The notes under the pieces: model-generated
Told to the model about the DNA's origin: nothing
Database searches by the model: none
The model's input: the letters and a program-made list of their open reading frames with translations, nothing else
Program-made: the position numbers and the translations under genes
NCBI RefSeq assembly: GCF_010500915.1
Contig: NZ_JAAAWP010000002.1
Span: forward strand, 124,001 to 188,000
Source of the DNA: Alteromonas hispanica
GTDB lineage: Bacteria > Pseudomonadota > Gammaproteobacteria > Enterobacterales > Alteromonadaceae
Direction of reading: 5' to 3'
Length of the DNA: 64,000 nt
Part shown: in pieces, positions 29,079 through 40,800 of the stretch
How positions within the stretch are numbered: the first letter of the stretch is position 1
How the letters are laid out: each line of letters opens with the position of its first letter

Positions 29079-30035
29079 ATGAGCATACAGTTTTTGGACT
29101 TTGAGCAACCCATAGCCGAATTAGAAGCAAAAATAGAAGAGCTAAGGTTGGTTAATCAAGGTGGTGAGTTCGACGTAGGTATTGAGGAAGAAATAAATAA
29201 GCTGCGTGGCAAAAGCGCAGATCTGACTAAAAAGATTTTTTCTGACCTCGGGGCATGGCAGGTTTCTCAACTAGCCAGGCATCCAATGCGTCCTTACACG
29301 CTAGATTACATTCCACGAATTTTCACCGAATTTGATGAGTTGGCGGGCGATAGAGCCTTTGCTGACGACAAAGCTATCGTTGGCGGACCGGCCATGTTAG
29401 ACGGCCAACCGGTTATGGTTATTGGTCATCAGAAAGGTCGTGATACCAACGAAAAAGTCAGGCGCAACTTTGGTATGCCTAAGCCTGAAGGTTACCGCAA
29501 GGCACTACGCCTGATGAAAATGGCTGAGCGCTTTAATTTACCTATTATTACCTTTATCGATACTCCGGGCGCGTATCCGGGAGTTGGCGCTGAAGAGCGC
29601 GGTCAAAGTGAAGCCATCGCTAAGAACCTATTTGAGATGGCGGAGTTAACGGTTCCGATCATTTGTACTGTTATCGGTGAAGGTGGATCTGGCGGCGCGC
29701 TAGCTATTGGTGTTGGCGACAGAGTGAACATGCTTCAATACTCAACCTATTCGGTTATTTCACCCGAAGGCTGTGCGTCTATTTTGTGGAAAAGCGCAGA
29801 AAAGGCACCATTAGCTGCTGAGGCAATGGGTGTAAGTGCACCGCAGATAAAAGAACTTGGGCTTATCAACAGCATTGTTGAAGAGCCTTTAGGTGGCGCG
29901 CATCGTGATCATGACGGTATGGCCGCCAACTTAAAAGCAGTGTTAAAGCAGCAGCTAAGCCAGCTTAAAGAGCTTGATAACAGCAAGCTGTTGGATGAGC
30001 GCTATCAGCGCCTTATGTCATTTGGCTATTGCTAA
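29079..30035 (+). CDS. accA: Acetyl-CoA carboxylase carboxyltransferase subunit alpha
   Basis: Alpha half of the carboxyltransferase that makes malonyl-CoA, the first step of fatty-acid synthesis. The beta subunit (accD) is not in the window. 318 residues (E. coli 319). It starts [22 protein letters not shown] and has crotonase-fold motifs [23 protein letters not shown] and [15 protein letters not shown]. It lies 68 bp after dnaE, the usual order. Confidence 0.98.
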   Translation: MSIQFLDFEQPIAELEAKIEELRLVNQGGEFDVGIEEEINKLRGKSADLTKKIFSDLGAWQVSQLARHPMRPYTLDYIPRIFTEFDELAGDRAFADDKAIVGGPAMLDGQPVMVIGHQKGRDTNEKVRRNFGMPKPEGYRKALRLMKMAERFNLPIITFIDTPGAYPGVGAEERGQSEAIAKNLFEMAELTVPIICTVIGEGGSGGALAIGVGDRVNMLQYSTYSVISPEGCASILWKSAEKAPLAAEAMGVSAPQIKELGLINSIVEEPLGGAHRDHDGMAANLKAVLKQQLSQLKELDNSKLLDERYQRLMSFGYC

Positions 30036-30065
30036 TCAAAGTATGAAAACGATGTTCCCTCAACA

Positions 30066-31376
30066 ATGACGAATGTCATTGTGCAGATTAGTGATGCTAT
30101 TGCTGCAAGTCTTTTAGAGGCTAACCAACCATTAGATGCTCCCCTCGTTATCGCGTATAGCGGGGGCGTTGACTCCTCAGTACTCCTTCATGCCGCATTA
30201 GAATACCGAGAGCAGCATCACTGTGATTTACACGCAGTGCACGTTCATCACGGCCTTAGTGATAACGCAGATGCCTGGACTAAGCATTGCGACCTGCAGT
30301 GTCGAATAAACGATATTGAATTCCATTCTAAAAAAGTCGACGTAGATACTTCAGCGAGAAAAAGCATCGAGGCCGAAGCAAGAAAAGCGAGATATCATGC
30401 TTTGCTCGATGTTTGCCAACAAATTGGCGGTGTTTTGCTACTTGGACAACACAGTGAAGATCAGCTAGAAACCGTGCTGCTGCAGCTTAAACGAGGAGCA
30501 GGACCGCATGGACTCGCGGGAATGGCAGAAGCCCAGTGGCGAAATAACACCTTGGTTTTACGACCAATGCTGAATCTAAAAAAGCAGGATATTGTGAGTT
30601 TTGCCCGAGAGGAAGGTTTAAGTTGGGTTGAAGATGAGTCTAACTTTGAAACAAGTTTCGATCGCAACTTTCTGCGAAATGACATCATTCCCCATTTAGT
30701 TGCCCGCTGGCCAGAACTGGCAAAAACCGTGAGCCGTAGCGCGCTTCTGTGTGCCGAGCAATCTCATTTAATTACTGATGCAGCTGCAAGTTATTTAAAG
30801 CATTGTCAGTTATCACCCACACAGCTCGATGGTGCAGCGTTAGCGGAGTTATCTGTATCCTGGCGTAAGGCGGTTATTCGACTGTGGTTTACGCAAAATG
30901 GGCAGTTAGCGCCATCAAAAGCGCAGCTTGAAGAATTACTCTCTATGTTAAATGCAAAGCAAGATGCTACACCTGAGATGACGTTTAAGTGGGGCAAAGT
31001 AGCGCGGTCGAACGGTGATTTATATTGGGTACCAAAGCGCACCCTAGACATTCCTAAAACGCTCTCTTTTGAAAATAATAAGCCTGTTCTTCTTCCGTGG
31101 CTCTCGCTTGAGGTGACTGTGAAGGTTGACGATGCCCAATCGACAATATCACTTAAGACTGATATGCGTAGCCTCAAAATTAAACCAGAACACTCTGGTG
31201 TGTCTAAAGAGTTAAAAAACTGGTTTAAAGTCTGGAAGATACCTCGTTGGGAGCGAGAGGGGGTACCTGTTATTTTTGTTGGGGAAGAGCCTGTTGCTTT
31301 AATCGTACATGGCGAGTGTATGTATTTAAACAATAATCTTGGTGTCGACACGCAGGTGCACATAGAACATAAATAG
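30066..31376 (+). CDS. tilS: tRNA(Ile)-lysidine synthetase
   Basis: Adds lysine to C34 of tRNA-Ile(CAU), changing it from Met to Ile decoding; essential. 436 residues (E. coli 432). The PP-loop ATPase motif SGGVDSS is at about 32-38, HVHHGLS and LLGQHSEDQLETVLLQLKRG follow, and the C-terminal TilS domain ends in VPVIFVGEEPVALI. It lies 30 bp after accA and is the last gene of the run. Confidence 0.97.
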   Translation: MTNVIVQISDAIAASLLEANQPLDAPLVIAYSGGVDSSVLLHAALEYREQHHCDLHAVHVHHGLSDNADAWTKHCDLQCRINDIEFHSKKVDVDTSARKSIEAEARKARYHALLDVCQQIGGVLLLGQHSEDQLETVLLQLKRGAGPHGLAGMAEAQWRNNTLVLRPMLNLKKQDIVSFAREEGLSWVEDESNFETSFDRNFLRNDIIPHLVARWPELAKTVSRSALLCAEQSHLITDAAASYLKHCQLSPTQLDGAALAELSVSWRKAVIRLWFTQNGQLAPSKAQLEELLSMLNAKQDATPEMTFKWGKVARSNGDLYWVPKRTLDIPKTLSFENNKPVLLPWLSLEVTVKVDDAQSTISLKTDMRSLKIKPEHSGVSKELKNWFKVWKIPRWEREGVPVIFVGEEPVALIVHGECMYLNNNLGVDTQVHIEHK

Positions 31377-31528
31377 AACGCGTTTTTTGCGGTGATAAGC
31401 AAAATAAGCCTTGGCACAGAGCATCAAAAAAGACACGTCTTCCTTAACGGCAAATTATTGCCTCTAGCCAAAGCGATAATTACTTATTCAGCCTAAGTTT
31501 TTATACTCTTTATGTTTATTTGTTCTTG

Positions 31529-32428
31529 TTAGGCCGCTTGATAATCATTCTTTCCTGAATTTTTAACCTTATACAATGCGCTATCGGCACGGTCGAACAT
31601 GCTGTTGGTACTGTCGCCTATACGATAAAGGGCACCGCCTAAGCTGCATGATACGCCAAGTTTGGCCAAATACTCAGAGGTGCTGATGCTCGTTTTAATG
31701 CGTTCCGCTGCGCACGACAGCTGTTGGTCGGTCTGACAATCTAAGATACAGCAGAATTCATCGCCGCCAAATCTAAAGGGTTCGTCCTCATCACGCAATA
31801 CGTTAACCAAGTGTGTAGCGACATGAGCCAGAACTCTATCTCCCTCACTATGACCGAAGTTGTCGTTAACTTGCTTGAAATTATCAAGGTCGAGCACCAA
31901 CAGTGAAAACGGTTCGTCTCTGCGTTGGGCCCAACTGCGCTGCCTCATCATTGACTGCTCAAAAGCGATACGATTTCCCAAGCCCGTTAGTGCGTCCTTC
32001 GTTGCCATTCCTTTCATGCGCAAATGTGAAACCGCATGTTTTGCTTGTTTCCCAAATAAATCATGTAGTTGGAATAAAATTTCTCGTTGCGACAAGGATA
32101 GGGGTGAGCTAATGTAATAATAAGCGTGAGCTTGTTCGCCGCTGCTTGATGCAGAGCCTTGTAATGGTAAATCGATGAGCGTTGAAGATATTTTTGCGTT
32201 ACCGAACACCCAACGAGAGTCGAAGTCGGTCAAACTTAGACCGGCAACGGGAAGCAGTGCATTGAGCTGTTGAAAATATAAGGTTCCAAGCTCTTCAAGC
32301 TCAAGCGTCGAAAGTAGCCGATTGATAAACAAGGTCAACTCAGCAACAGAAAGTCCATGTGCTTGTGACTCTCTTGGATAAAAGCTGCTATGGTGTGTGC
32401 TATCGTATACTGTCGTTGAAAATTCCAC
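31529..32428 (-). CDS. GGDEF-domain diguanylate cyclase
   Basis: Predicted to make cyclic di-GMP from two GTP. 299 residues. The N-terminal part (about 1-135) is an unassigned sensory region with no membrane segment. The GGDEF domain starts near DALTGLGNRIAFE; the active-site GGDEF is at 221-225 and intact. The product-inhibition I-site RxxD (RDED, 212-215) lies five residues before it. It is cytoplasmic. It is convergent with tilS and divergent from the antiporter gene. Cyclic di-GMP usually opposes motility, which fits a genome segment rich in flagellar genes, but no direct target is shown. Confidence 0.93.
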   Translation of the reverse strand: MEFSTTVYDSTHHSSFYPRESQAHGLSVAELTLFINRLLSTLELEELGTLYFQQLNALLPVAGLSLTDFDSRWVFGNAKISSTLIDLPLQGSASSSGEQAHAYYYISSPLSLSQREILFQLHDLFGKQAKHAVSHLRMKGMATKDALTGLGNRIAFEQSMMRQRSWAQRRDEPFSLLVLDLDNFKQVNDNFGHSEGDRVLAHVATHLVNVLRDEDEPFRFGGDEFCCILDCQTDQQLSCAAERIKTSISTSEYLAKLGVSCSLGGALYRIGDSTNSMFDRADSALYKVKNSGKNDYQAA

Positions 32429-32659
32429 GGCGTACCCTTTTTCGCAATATTTTGCATCGGTTGTGTGTCAAATCACTGACACAAAAGCTAGGTTTGCCGT
32501 CATGCGTAGCCAAAGACGGCAAAGATCGTCATAAACTAGAGCCTAATTGCTCTGAAACGTCGTCATTCGAGACATCTAACTATGAATTAGCAAACTAAGT
32601 GCCAATTCTTTTTTGACGCTGCTGTGCTCTTAAATTTAACAACAAATAACGGAGTTAAC

Positions 32660-34624
32660 GTGGGAACGAGCTTTATAAATATAGTTATTCTAATGTTTAT
32701 ATCTGTGTGTGCTGTTGCCATCTTTAAGCGCGTACATCTACCACCAATTCTCGCTTACCTTTTTGCGGGCGTTCTCGCCGGGCCACAAATCTTATCTGTT
32801 TTTGCTCATCCCGAGCAGATGCATCTTCTTGCTGAAGTCGGCATTGTTTTTCTGCTATTTTCACTGGGTCTGGAGTTCTCCTTACCCAAATTGCTTGCTA
32901 TGCGCTCCTTAGTTTTTGGTGTGGGCTTAGGTCAAATGGTTATTACGACTGCTGTGTTTACGTGTATTCCCTATTTTTTTGGCTTATCCCTTAGCGCATC
33001 AATCATCGTAGGGGGCACACTTGCGTTAAGTTCCACAGCCATTGTTATCAAGCAAGCCACGGAAATGGGAATTCTGAATAACAGGCGCACGCAACTCGCT
33101 ATTAGTATTTTGCTTTTCCAAGATCTTGCTGTGGTGCCATTTCTTATCGCTATTCCATTGCTGGCACAAACAGGAGAGGTCAGCATCGCGTTAGCGCTCG
33201 GTGAAGCGTTGCTTAAAGGCGTTTTCGTCATCGCTTTTCTGATGTCGGTGGGTAAGTGGGTGCTTCCTTGGGTGTTCAGGGAGGTGGCGAGAACACGAAC
33301 CGATGAACTGTTTGTGCTAACCACTATTTTAATTGCGCTATTGGCAGGTGGGTTAACCTACTATTTTGGTCTATCAATGGCGCTGGGTGCGTTTTTAGCG
33401 GGAATGATGCTGGGAGAAAGTCAATACAAGTATCAGCTAGAGGCGGATATTCGACCCTTTAGAGATATCTTAATGGGTTTGTTCTTCGTTACGGTTGGTA
33501 TGCAGCTCGATCTCACCGTGTTGTGGGACAGTCTATTCGAAATTGTTTTTGGCGTGTTTGCATTGATGCTAGTGAAAGTCATATTAGTTAGAGTGGCGTC
33601 AATGCTGGTAAAAACAGATCCTATCGACGGTTGGTCTGCTGGCGTTAAACTCTGCCAAATTGGCGAATTCAGCTTTGTTATTGCAGCCCTTGCGACAACC
33701 CACGGTGTGCTAACCACCCAGCAGTCCTCGCTTATTATAAGTATGGGGGTCATTAGTATGGCCTTAACGCCATGGTTAATGAGTAACAGCGTAGTGATTG
33801 CGAAACGTATCGTGAAAAGCGATATGACGCTAACTGACGATGACTCTCCCACAAGGCATGATACGCTGAGTAACCACGTTATTATTTGCGGCTTTGGGCG
33901 TGTCGGACAATCAGTCGCGAGAATGTTGAAGATGGAAGGCATTAAATTTGTGGCCATTGATATGGACCCTGTTCGTGTGCACGAGAGTCGTAATGCCGGT
34001 GAGCCTGTCGTGTTTGGCGATGCCAGCCAGAAAGATATTTTAATTAGTGCTGCTATTGAGCAAGCTAAATTAGTGTTAGTTACGTTCGACCAAGTCGATA
34101 AAGCTAAGCAGGTGATTACGCAGGCAAGAACTATTTCAACAACAGATGTTATGGTGAGGACTAAGCGAGATTATCAGCTAGACAGTCTCTATTCTGCAGG
34201 TGCAAACCAAGTTGTGCCTGAGTTGCAAGAGGGCAGCCTTATGCTCGTTTCCCAAGTGCTGCATTATGCCGGCGTTCCTATGTCTAGGATCCTAAAACGA
34301 GTGCGCGCAGAGCGTAAAGGACGTTACGACCATATGCACGGCTTCTACCCTGGTGAAACCACTGAGATAACTTATGGCACAGAGGATAAACTTGAGTTTA
34401 TTCACGCTGTTGTATTATCTGAGCACGCGGCATATGTCGGCAAGCCCATAAAGGATATTGATTTTGCGCGAATGCGCGTAACGGTGAAAGGATTACGCAG
34501 AAACGGTAAAGAAGTAAAAGAGCCCGATGAAAACGCAGTATTACAGGCGCACGATGTGCTCGTTATTGCGGGCAAGCCTAGACGCGTAGAGCGAGCAGAG
34601 CGCAAACTTCTCGAGGGCAATTAG
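32660..34624 (+). CDS. CPA2-family monovalent cation:proton antiporter with TrkA-N domain
   Basis: Inner-membrane K+ or Na+/H+ antiporter of the KefB/KefC type. About 654 residues: some 12 hydrophobic helices over residues 1-385 (Na_H_Exchanger), then a cytosolic Rossmann TrkA-N domain (HVIICGFGRVGQSVARML) and a C-terminal TrkA-C-like domain (ITYGTEDKLEFIHAVVL). I choose GTG 32660, with GGAG five bases upstream; the ATG at 32624 would add twelve polar residues. Substrate and gating ligand cannot be told from sequence. No KefF/KefG partner is adjacent. Confidence 0.92.
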   Translation: MGTSFINIVILMFISVCAVAIFKRVHLPPILAYLFAGVLAGPQILSVFAHPEQMHLLAEVGIVFLLFSLGLEFSLPKLLAMRSLVFGVGLGQMVITTAVFTCIPYFFGLSLSASIIVGGTLALSSTAIVIKQATEMGILNNRRTQLAISILLFQDLAVVPFLIAIPLLAQTGEVSIALALGEALLKGVFVIAFLMSVGKWVLPWVFREVARTRTDELFVLTTILIALLAGGLTYYFGLSMALGAFLAGMMLGESQYKYQLEADIRPFRDILMGLFFVTVGMQLDLTVLWDSLFEIVFGVFALMLVKVILVRVASMLVKTDPIDGWSAGVKLCQIGEFSFVIAALATTHGVLTTQQSSLIISMGVISMALTPWLMSNSVVIAKRIVKSDMTLTDDDSPTRHDTLSNHVIICGFGRVGQSVARMLKMEGIKFVAIDMDPVRVHESRNAGEPVVFGDASQKDILISAAIEQAKLVLVTFDQVDKAKQVITQARTISTTDVMVRTKRDYQLDSLYSAGANQVVPELQEGSLMLVSQVLHYAGVPMSRILKRVRAERKGRYDHMHGFYPGETTEITYGTEDKLEFIHAVVLSEHAAYVGKPIKDIDFARMRVTVKGLRRNGKEVKEPDENAVLQAHDVLVIAGKPRRVERAERKLLEGN

Positions 34625-34734
34625 CCCTCGATGATAAGTAGCGCAGTCAGCCCTCGTTTATAAATAAAGCAATTAGCCGACGCTTGTGAATGCCGGCGTT
34701 TGAAAATATAGGGTAGTGCGAGTTAGATAGCTTT

Positions 34735-34968
34735 CTATGCAACGCGGTCTTTTTCTAGGTCAGTAAACTGCTTTTTCAGGTCATACTTTTCGTCTGTAAC
34801 TATTTTTTCTAACACAGAAACTCGCTCTTTCAATTCGGCAATTTCTGCTTTGTACGTACCTAACTCCTTGTCATTAATCTTCTTTTTACTTTTGTCTTTT
34901 GCAGTTTCAATAATACTCACAAGCGCCCAAGCACAAATAGCAACGATAGCAATAGCAGTTAAATTCAC
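34735..34968 (-). CDS. Small membrane-anchored coiled-coil protein (PspB-like layout)
   Basis: 77 residues: one N-terminal transmembrane helix (LTAIAIVAICAWALVSII), a Lys-rich linker, then a coiled coil (IAELKERVSVLEKIVTDEKYD). The layout and the RVxxLEKI-like stretch recall PspB, which senses envelope stress with PspC. No pspA, pspC or pspF is nearby, so the function is open. It is monocistronic on the minus strand, convergent with the antiporter gene. Confidence 0.6.
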   Translation of the reverse strand: MNLTAIAIVAICAWALVSIIETAKDKSKKKINDKELGTYKAEIAELKERVSVLEKIVTDEKYDLKKQFTDLEKDRVA

Positions 34969-35349
34969 AGTGTGATCCCTCTCAAACAGTTTTAAAAAAG
35001 TGTAGTCGATAACAAGAAACTTGTCTCGTTTAACTAATTTAGCTAGCCAACCAGTACACGCTTTTTGTTACTATACGCAAAATTTTGACGCCTTTAGTAG
35101 AAAACGCAGCACGTAATTTTTTGGTATTAGGCTGATAGTTGGCAGATTATAGGCAGATAGAAATCTATCAAACATTGGCCTTCCACAGTTTCATTGTGCT
35201 ATCAGCGTCTACATGCTTTGCCGTGTCTAGGGTGAAAAGCGTGTATCTACGTTTTAATAATTACTAAGCAAGCTTACTGCCATTTTTAGAAAACTCATAC
35301 TTATTAGTGGGTTAAGAAGTATTTTTGAATTTTAGCAACCTTGTCATTG
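34969..35349. other. Intergenic region upstream of tadA
   Basis: About 380 bp of AT-rich sequence. I see no conserved RNA, terminator or credible ORF except the short ORF starting at 35350. Confidence 0.4.
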
Positions 35350-35487
35350 ATGAAACTCACCAATCTAAATAGTGAGTTTAACGAACTAGTAACTAAAATC
35401 GTCAAAATAATGAGTATCAAAATAGTAGTCAGTTTGAGCCTTGAAGGTATGTTGCCGCAAGTAAATGAAGAAACGGTAAAAGAATAA
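35350..35487 (+). CDS. Short ORF overlapping the tadA start region (leader peptide candidate)
   Basis: A 45-codon ORF (start MKLTNLNSEF, end NEETVKE) stops at 35485-35487, immediately before the ATG of tadA (TAAATG). The abutment would allow translational coupling. No family is recognised and the SD is weak, so it may be non-functional sequence. Confidence 0.25.
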   Translation: MKLTNLNSEFNELVTKIVKIMSIKIVVSLSLEGMLPQVNEETVKE

Positions 35488-36179
<692 letters not shown>

Positions 36180-36298
36180 ATAAACTTCCTTAATTAACAA
36201 TGCTGGGAAGTTAAATGACGGATATGTCATTCTAATTTCGCAATTAACCTACGGTACAGAGATGACATTTAAATGACATATTTCAATAGCCAATAGAC

Positions 36299-37681
36299 TT
36301 ATATTTTATCTTGTTCATCGAGCCACACTAAGCTGTCGTAGTAACGACGAATATTTTCAACATACTGGAGTGCTTCATCGCCACGAGCATAGCCATAGCG
36401 AGTGGTACGGTAATACTTCTTCTGTCGCAGTTGAGGCAACCTCCTCTTTACATCTACCCACAAATCTGGGTTGCCACCTTGACGTTCGGTAAGCACCCTC
36501 GCATCTTCTAAATGACCCATTCCTATGTTGTAGGCGGCCATTGCCATCCAAGTTCTATCTGGGCTGCCAATTCGCGCAGGAATTCGACTTAATAGACTAG
36601 CAAAATAGCGAGAGCCTCCGCGAATGCTCTGCTCAGGGTCAACTCTGTCGCTAACATCCCAATCGCTTGCAGTATCTAGTGTGAGCATCATTAAGCCTCT
36701 CACACCAGTACGAGAAACCGCGTTGGGTTCCCAGTGACTTTCTTGATAGCTCATCGCGGCGAGAAGACGCCAATCTAAGTCGCCAGAATATTTTTTGAAT
36801 AAGGGCAGATATTGCTTGAGCGTAGACTCTGCTGCGTTCTTAAATGCTCGACTGTCGACGTAATCAAACTGTCGAATATGGCCGAAATACTTATCTTCTA
36901 AAACAGTAAACCAACCGGATTGATGTACAGTTCCAAAATATTCGATAATGGCGGCTTTCACAGAGTCGTCTTGGTTAAGGGGCATTGCCCACGCCATTGG
37001 CATCTCGCTTTGAAGTGTTTTTGCAACAGCCAGACTAGGGTAACGCCTGCGCTGAAGTGCAAGACGGTTACTATCGGCGATAGTGTAATCGATGTCACCT
37101 AGCGCCACTTGTTGTAGCAACTCTTCAGAATCAGAATCTTCGGTAGTGACTATAGCTGTTTGTGAATCTGGTTTTTGCTGATCAGCCAGTAATTGATTGA
37201 GTATGTGAACCTGACTACTTCCAGATACAGCGACAATGGGGGATGAGAGGGTTTGAATATCTCTTGGTCTGTCTGTTCCCGCCTTGAAAACAAGCTGCTG
37301 CTCAACATACTGATATGCTGGTCCGTAGGCGAAACGTTGCTGCAAATCTGATGTCACTGCATCTCCTGTTGCAACAATGTCGAGGTTGCCTTCTTCAAGC
37401 TGCTCAAGCATGACCTCGTAACTGTAAAACGGATATAAATCTAGCGTTACGCCAAGAAAGTCTGCAAACCCTGCCAGCAGTTCATATTCGAACCCCTGTG
37501 GCCCACCTGCGCCATTGTAGAATGTGCCAGCACCATAAACAGTGCCCACTTTGATAGAGTTCCTATCGAGTAGTTGTGACAGTGCAGTGGGCACAGAGGG
37601 GGCACTGCAGCTGATAGATATAATAGAAAGTAGGAGTAGGGCATATGTACGAATGTGCTTTTTATAGCGTTGTGCCTGCAT
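36299..37681 (-). CDS. mltF: Membrane-bound lytic murein transglycosylase F
   Basis: Outer-membrane lipoprotein that cleaves peptidoglycan to 1,6-anhydro products. 460 residues. A lipoprotein signal (lipobox ending at Cys25, ISISC) is followed by a periplasmic SBP_bac_3-type domain (about 40-270; IKVGTVYGAGTFYN) and an SLT domain with catalytic Glu in SYQESHWEPNA and GVRGLMMLTLDTA. It is divergent from purL, as in E. coli. Confidence 0.96.
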   Translation of the reverse strand: MQAQRYKKHIRTYALLLLSIISISCSAPSVPTALSQLLDRNSIKVGTVYGAGTFYNGAGGPQGFEYELLAGFADFLGVTLDLYPFYSYEVMLEQLEEGNLDIVATGDAVTSDLQQRFAYGPAYQYVEQQLVFKAGTDRPRDIQTLSSPIVAVSGSSQVHILNQLLADQQKPDSQTAIVTTEDSDSEELLQQVALGDIDYTIADSNRLALQRRRYPSLAVAKTLQSEMPMAWAMPLNQDDSVKAAIIEYFGTVHQSGWFTVLEDKYFGHIRQFDYVDSRAFKNAAESTLKQYLPLFKKYSGDLDWRLLAAMSYQESHWEPNAVSRTGVRGLMMLTLDTASDWDVSDRVDPEQSIRGGSRYFASLLSRIPARIGSPDRTWMAMAAYNIGMGHLEDARVLTERQGGNPDLWVDVKRRLPQLRQKKYYRTTRYGYARGDEALQYVENIRRYYDSLVWLDEQDKI

Positions 37682-37744
37682 AGCGCTTTTCTTATTGTTA
37701 GTTAAAAAATTTTCAAAAAAAATTCATGTATGGGCGTATTGAGG

Positions 37745-37773
37745 TTACCAAGTGACCATAATTGCTCTATAAT
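37745..37773 (+). promoter_or_regulatory. purL sigma-70 promoter
   Basis: TTACCA (37745-37750) and a perfect TATAAT (37768-37773) are spaced by 17 bp, followed by a GC-rich CCGCGCCG. Start is near 37780, giving a leader of about 75 nt. Confidence 0.7.
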
Positions 37774-37824
37774 CCGCGCCGAATTACTCATCAATCTAAG
37801 AGGCAACGCGTCGCATTGGTGGTC

Positions 37825-37840
37825 GTTGTTTCCAAACAAC
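37825..37840 (+). promoter_or_regulatory. Inverted repeat in the purL leader
   Basis: GTTGTTT-CC-AAACAAC is a perfect 7-bp dyad lying 13 bp before the purL ATG. It could be an operator or an RNA hairpin close to the ribosome-binding site. It does not match the PurR consensus well. Confidence 0.35.
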
Positions 37841-37853
37841 CAGGTAAAGCACT

Positions 37854-40800
37854 ATGTTGGTCCTTCGAGGCGCTCCCGCACTATCAGAGTTTAACCAAAC
37901 TAAACTGATTGCAAAGCTGGGTCAATCCGGCGTTAAGGTTAAAAACCTTTACAGTGAATATGTTCACCTAGTAGATTCTCAAGGTGGTTTGTCTAAACAG
38001 CAAATAGAAATACTAGAGAAATTGCTCACTTATGGGCCCGCAAGGCAGACGCAGTCGCCTTCTGGAACTCTTTTCTTTATCACTCCTCGCCCCGGCACTA
38101 TCTCTCCTTGGTCTTCAAAAGCCACCGACATTGCTCACAATTGCAGCCTTGAAAATATTAACCGCATTGAACGTGGTTGTGCATATTACGTAGATACTGA
38201 AGAAGCGTTGAGTGAAGCGGACTTTGCTTTGATTGCCAGTTTCTTGCACGATCGCATGACAGAGTCTGTATTCACACATACCGATGACGCCAACGTATTA
38301 TTTGCTCAAGCAACAGCAAAAAGTTTCACTTCGGTTGAAATACTAGAACATGGAAAAGGTGCGTTGATAGCAGCTAATGTGTCTTTAGGATTAGCCCTTG
38401 CTGATGATGAGATTGATTACCTGTTTGACAGCTTTACCACATTGGGAAGAAACCCAACCGACGTAGAACTTTATATGTTTGCTCAAGCAAACTCTGAACA
38501 TTGCCGTCATAAGATATTTAACGCTAGCTGGACGATTGATGGAGAAGATCAGGAAAAGTCTCTTTTCAAAATGATCAAAAACACCTATGAGATACTGCCA
38601 GATAATGTGTTTTCTGCTTACAAGGACAATGCTGCAGTAATGGAAGGATGGCAGGCTGGCCGATTTTTCCCTAACCCCCAATCTCATCAATATGAATACC
38701 ATCATGAGAATATCGATATTCTTATGAAAGTGGAAACTCATAACCACCCTACAGCCATTTCTCCCTTCCCCGGCGCCGCAACAGGTTCAGGTGGAGAAAT
38801 TCGCGACGAGGGCGCCACAGGTCGCGGCTCTAAACCTAAAGCAGGCTTAGTGGGTTTCACTGTTTCAAACCTTCGTATTCCTGGGTTAGAGCAGCCATGG
38901 GAAACCGAATATGGTAAACCTCAGCGCATTGTTAGTGCACTCGATATTATGACGGAAGGTCCGTTAGGTGGCGCTGCGTTCAACAACGAATTTGGCCGTC
39001 CAAACCTTTTGGGTTACTTCCGTACCTACGAACAGGAAGTGAATAGCTTTAATGGCGTAGAAGTGCGTGGTTATCACAAGCCAATCATGCTAGCCGGAGG
39101 TTTAGGGAACATCCGCCGCGATCAAATTGAGAAAGGTGAAATTACTGTAGGCGCTAAGCTTATTGTTCTAGGCGGTCCAGCAATGAACATTGGTTTAGGT
39201 GGCGGAGCAGCGTCATCTATGGCATCGGGTCAATCTAACGAAGATTTAGACTTTGCTTCAGTTCAGCGCGAAAATCCTGAAATGGAACGCCGCTGTCAAG
39301 AAGTTATCGATGCGTGTTGGCAGCTAGGTGAAAATAATCCAATTCAGTTTATTCATGATGTCGGTGCAGGTGGTTTATCAAATGCCTTACCTGAACTTGT
39401 AAGCGATGGGGGGCGTGGCGGTAACTTTGAACTTAGAAAAGTGCTGTCTGATGAGCCAGGGATGACACCACTAGAATTATGGTGTAACGAGTCTCAAGAG
39501 CGATATGTAATGTCTGTGGCGCCGGAAAATATGCCTGTTTTCGAGGCAATTTGTCATCGCGAGCGAGCGCCTTTTGCAGTTGTGGGTGAAGCTACAGTTG
39601 AGGAGCACTTAAACCTTAACGACAGTCAATTTGATAACAAACCTATCGATATGCCTTTAGATGTATTGCTAGGTAAGCCGCCGAAAATGCATAGAGATGT
39701 TACTTCGGCCACATCACATTCTCCTGCATTCGATGACAGCGGCATCAGTATAAGTGAAGCAGTATCACGTGTGTTGTCGCTTCCTACTGTGGCGGAAAAA
39801 ACCTTTCTTATCACAATTGGCGATCGCTCAGTAACAGGGTTAGTTCATCGCGACCAAATGGTTGGCCCTTGGCAAGTACCTGTAGCCGATGTAGCGGTAA
39901 CGGCGAGTGCTTTCGATACGTACCACGGCGAGTCAATGGCTATGGGTGAAAGAACCCCTGTTGCCTTGTTGTCTCATGGCGCCTCTGCGCGTTTGGCCGT
40001 TGGCGAAGCGCTAACCAATATTGCCGCGTCTTACATTGGCGATATCAAGCGTATTAAGCTATCAGCAAACTGGATGACAGCGGCAGGGCATCCTGGTGAA
40101 GACGCCGGTCTTTATGAGGCTGTTAAAGCGGTGGGTGAAGAACTTTGTCCTGCGTTAGGACTCACTATTCCGGTAGGTAAAGACTCCATGTCGATGAAAA
40201 CAGCATGGCAAGACGATGGAGAAGAAAAGGCAGTAACGTCGCCGCTATCTTTGGTAATTACTGCTTTTGGCGCGGTGAAAGATATCCGCAAAACGCTAAC
40301 ACCTCAGCTTAGAACAGACAAGGGCGAAAGCAAGCTTTTACTTATCGACCTTGGGGAAGGCAATAACCGCTTAGGTGCAAGTTGCTTAGCGCAGGTTTAC
40401 AATCAGTTGGGTGATAGTCCAGCAGATGTTGTTTCTGCTCCTAGGCTAAAAAGCTTTTTTGACGCCATGCAGAGATTAATTGGCCAAGACCTGGTCCAGG
40501 CTTATCACGACCGTTCAGACGGTGGTCTGTTTACAACTGTGGCTGAGATGGCTTTTGCAGGCAAAACTGGAGTAACAATAGCTCTCGATAAATTGTCTGG
40601 TAGTGATATCTCTGTCTTGTTTAACGAAGAGCTTGGTGCTGTTATCCAAGTGCTAGACCGCGACATTGAAAAGGTGAGTGCTGTATTAGCTGAAAACGAC
40701 ATTGCTGCTATTACGCACGAAATTGGCACTGTTAATACCACCGACATGATTGAGTTTAATCGCAATGGGGTGGCAGTATTCGCTGATAGTAGAGTCGCAA

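Noticed and set aside
31377..31528. Possible terminator between tilS and the diguanylate cyclase gene
   Set aside because: No stem of useful length followed by a T run was found in this convergent interval.
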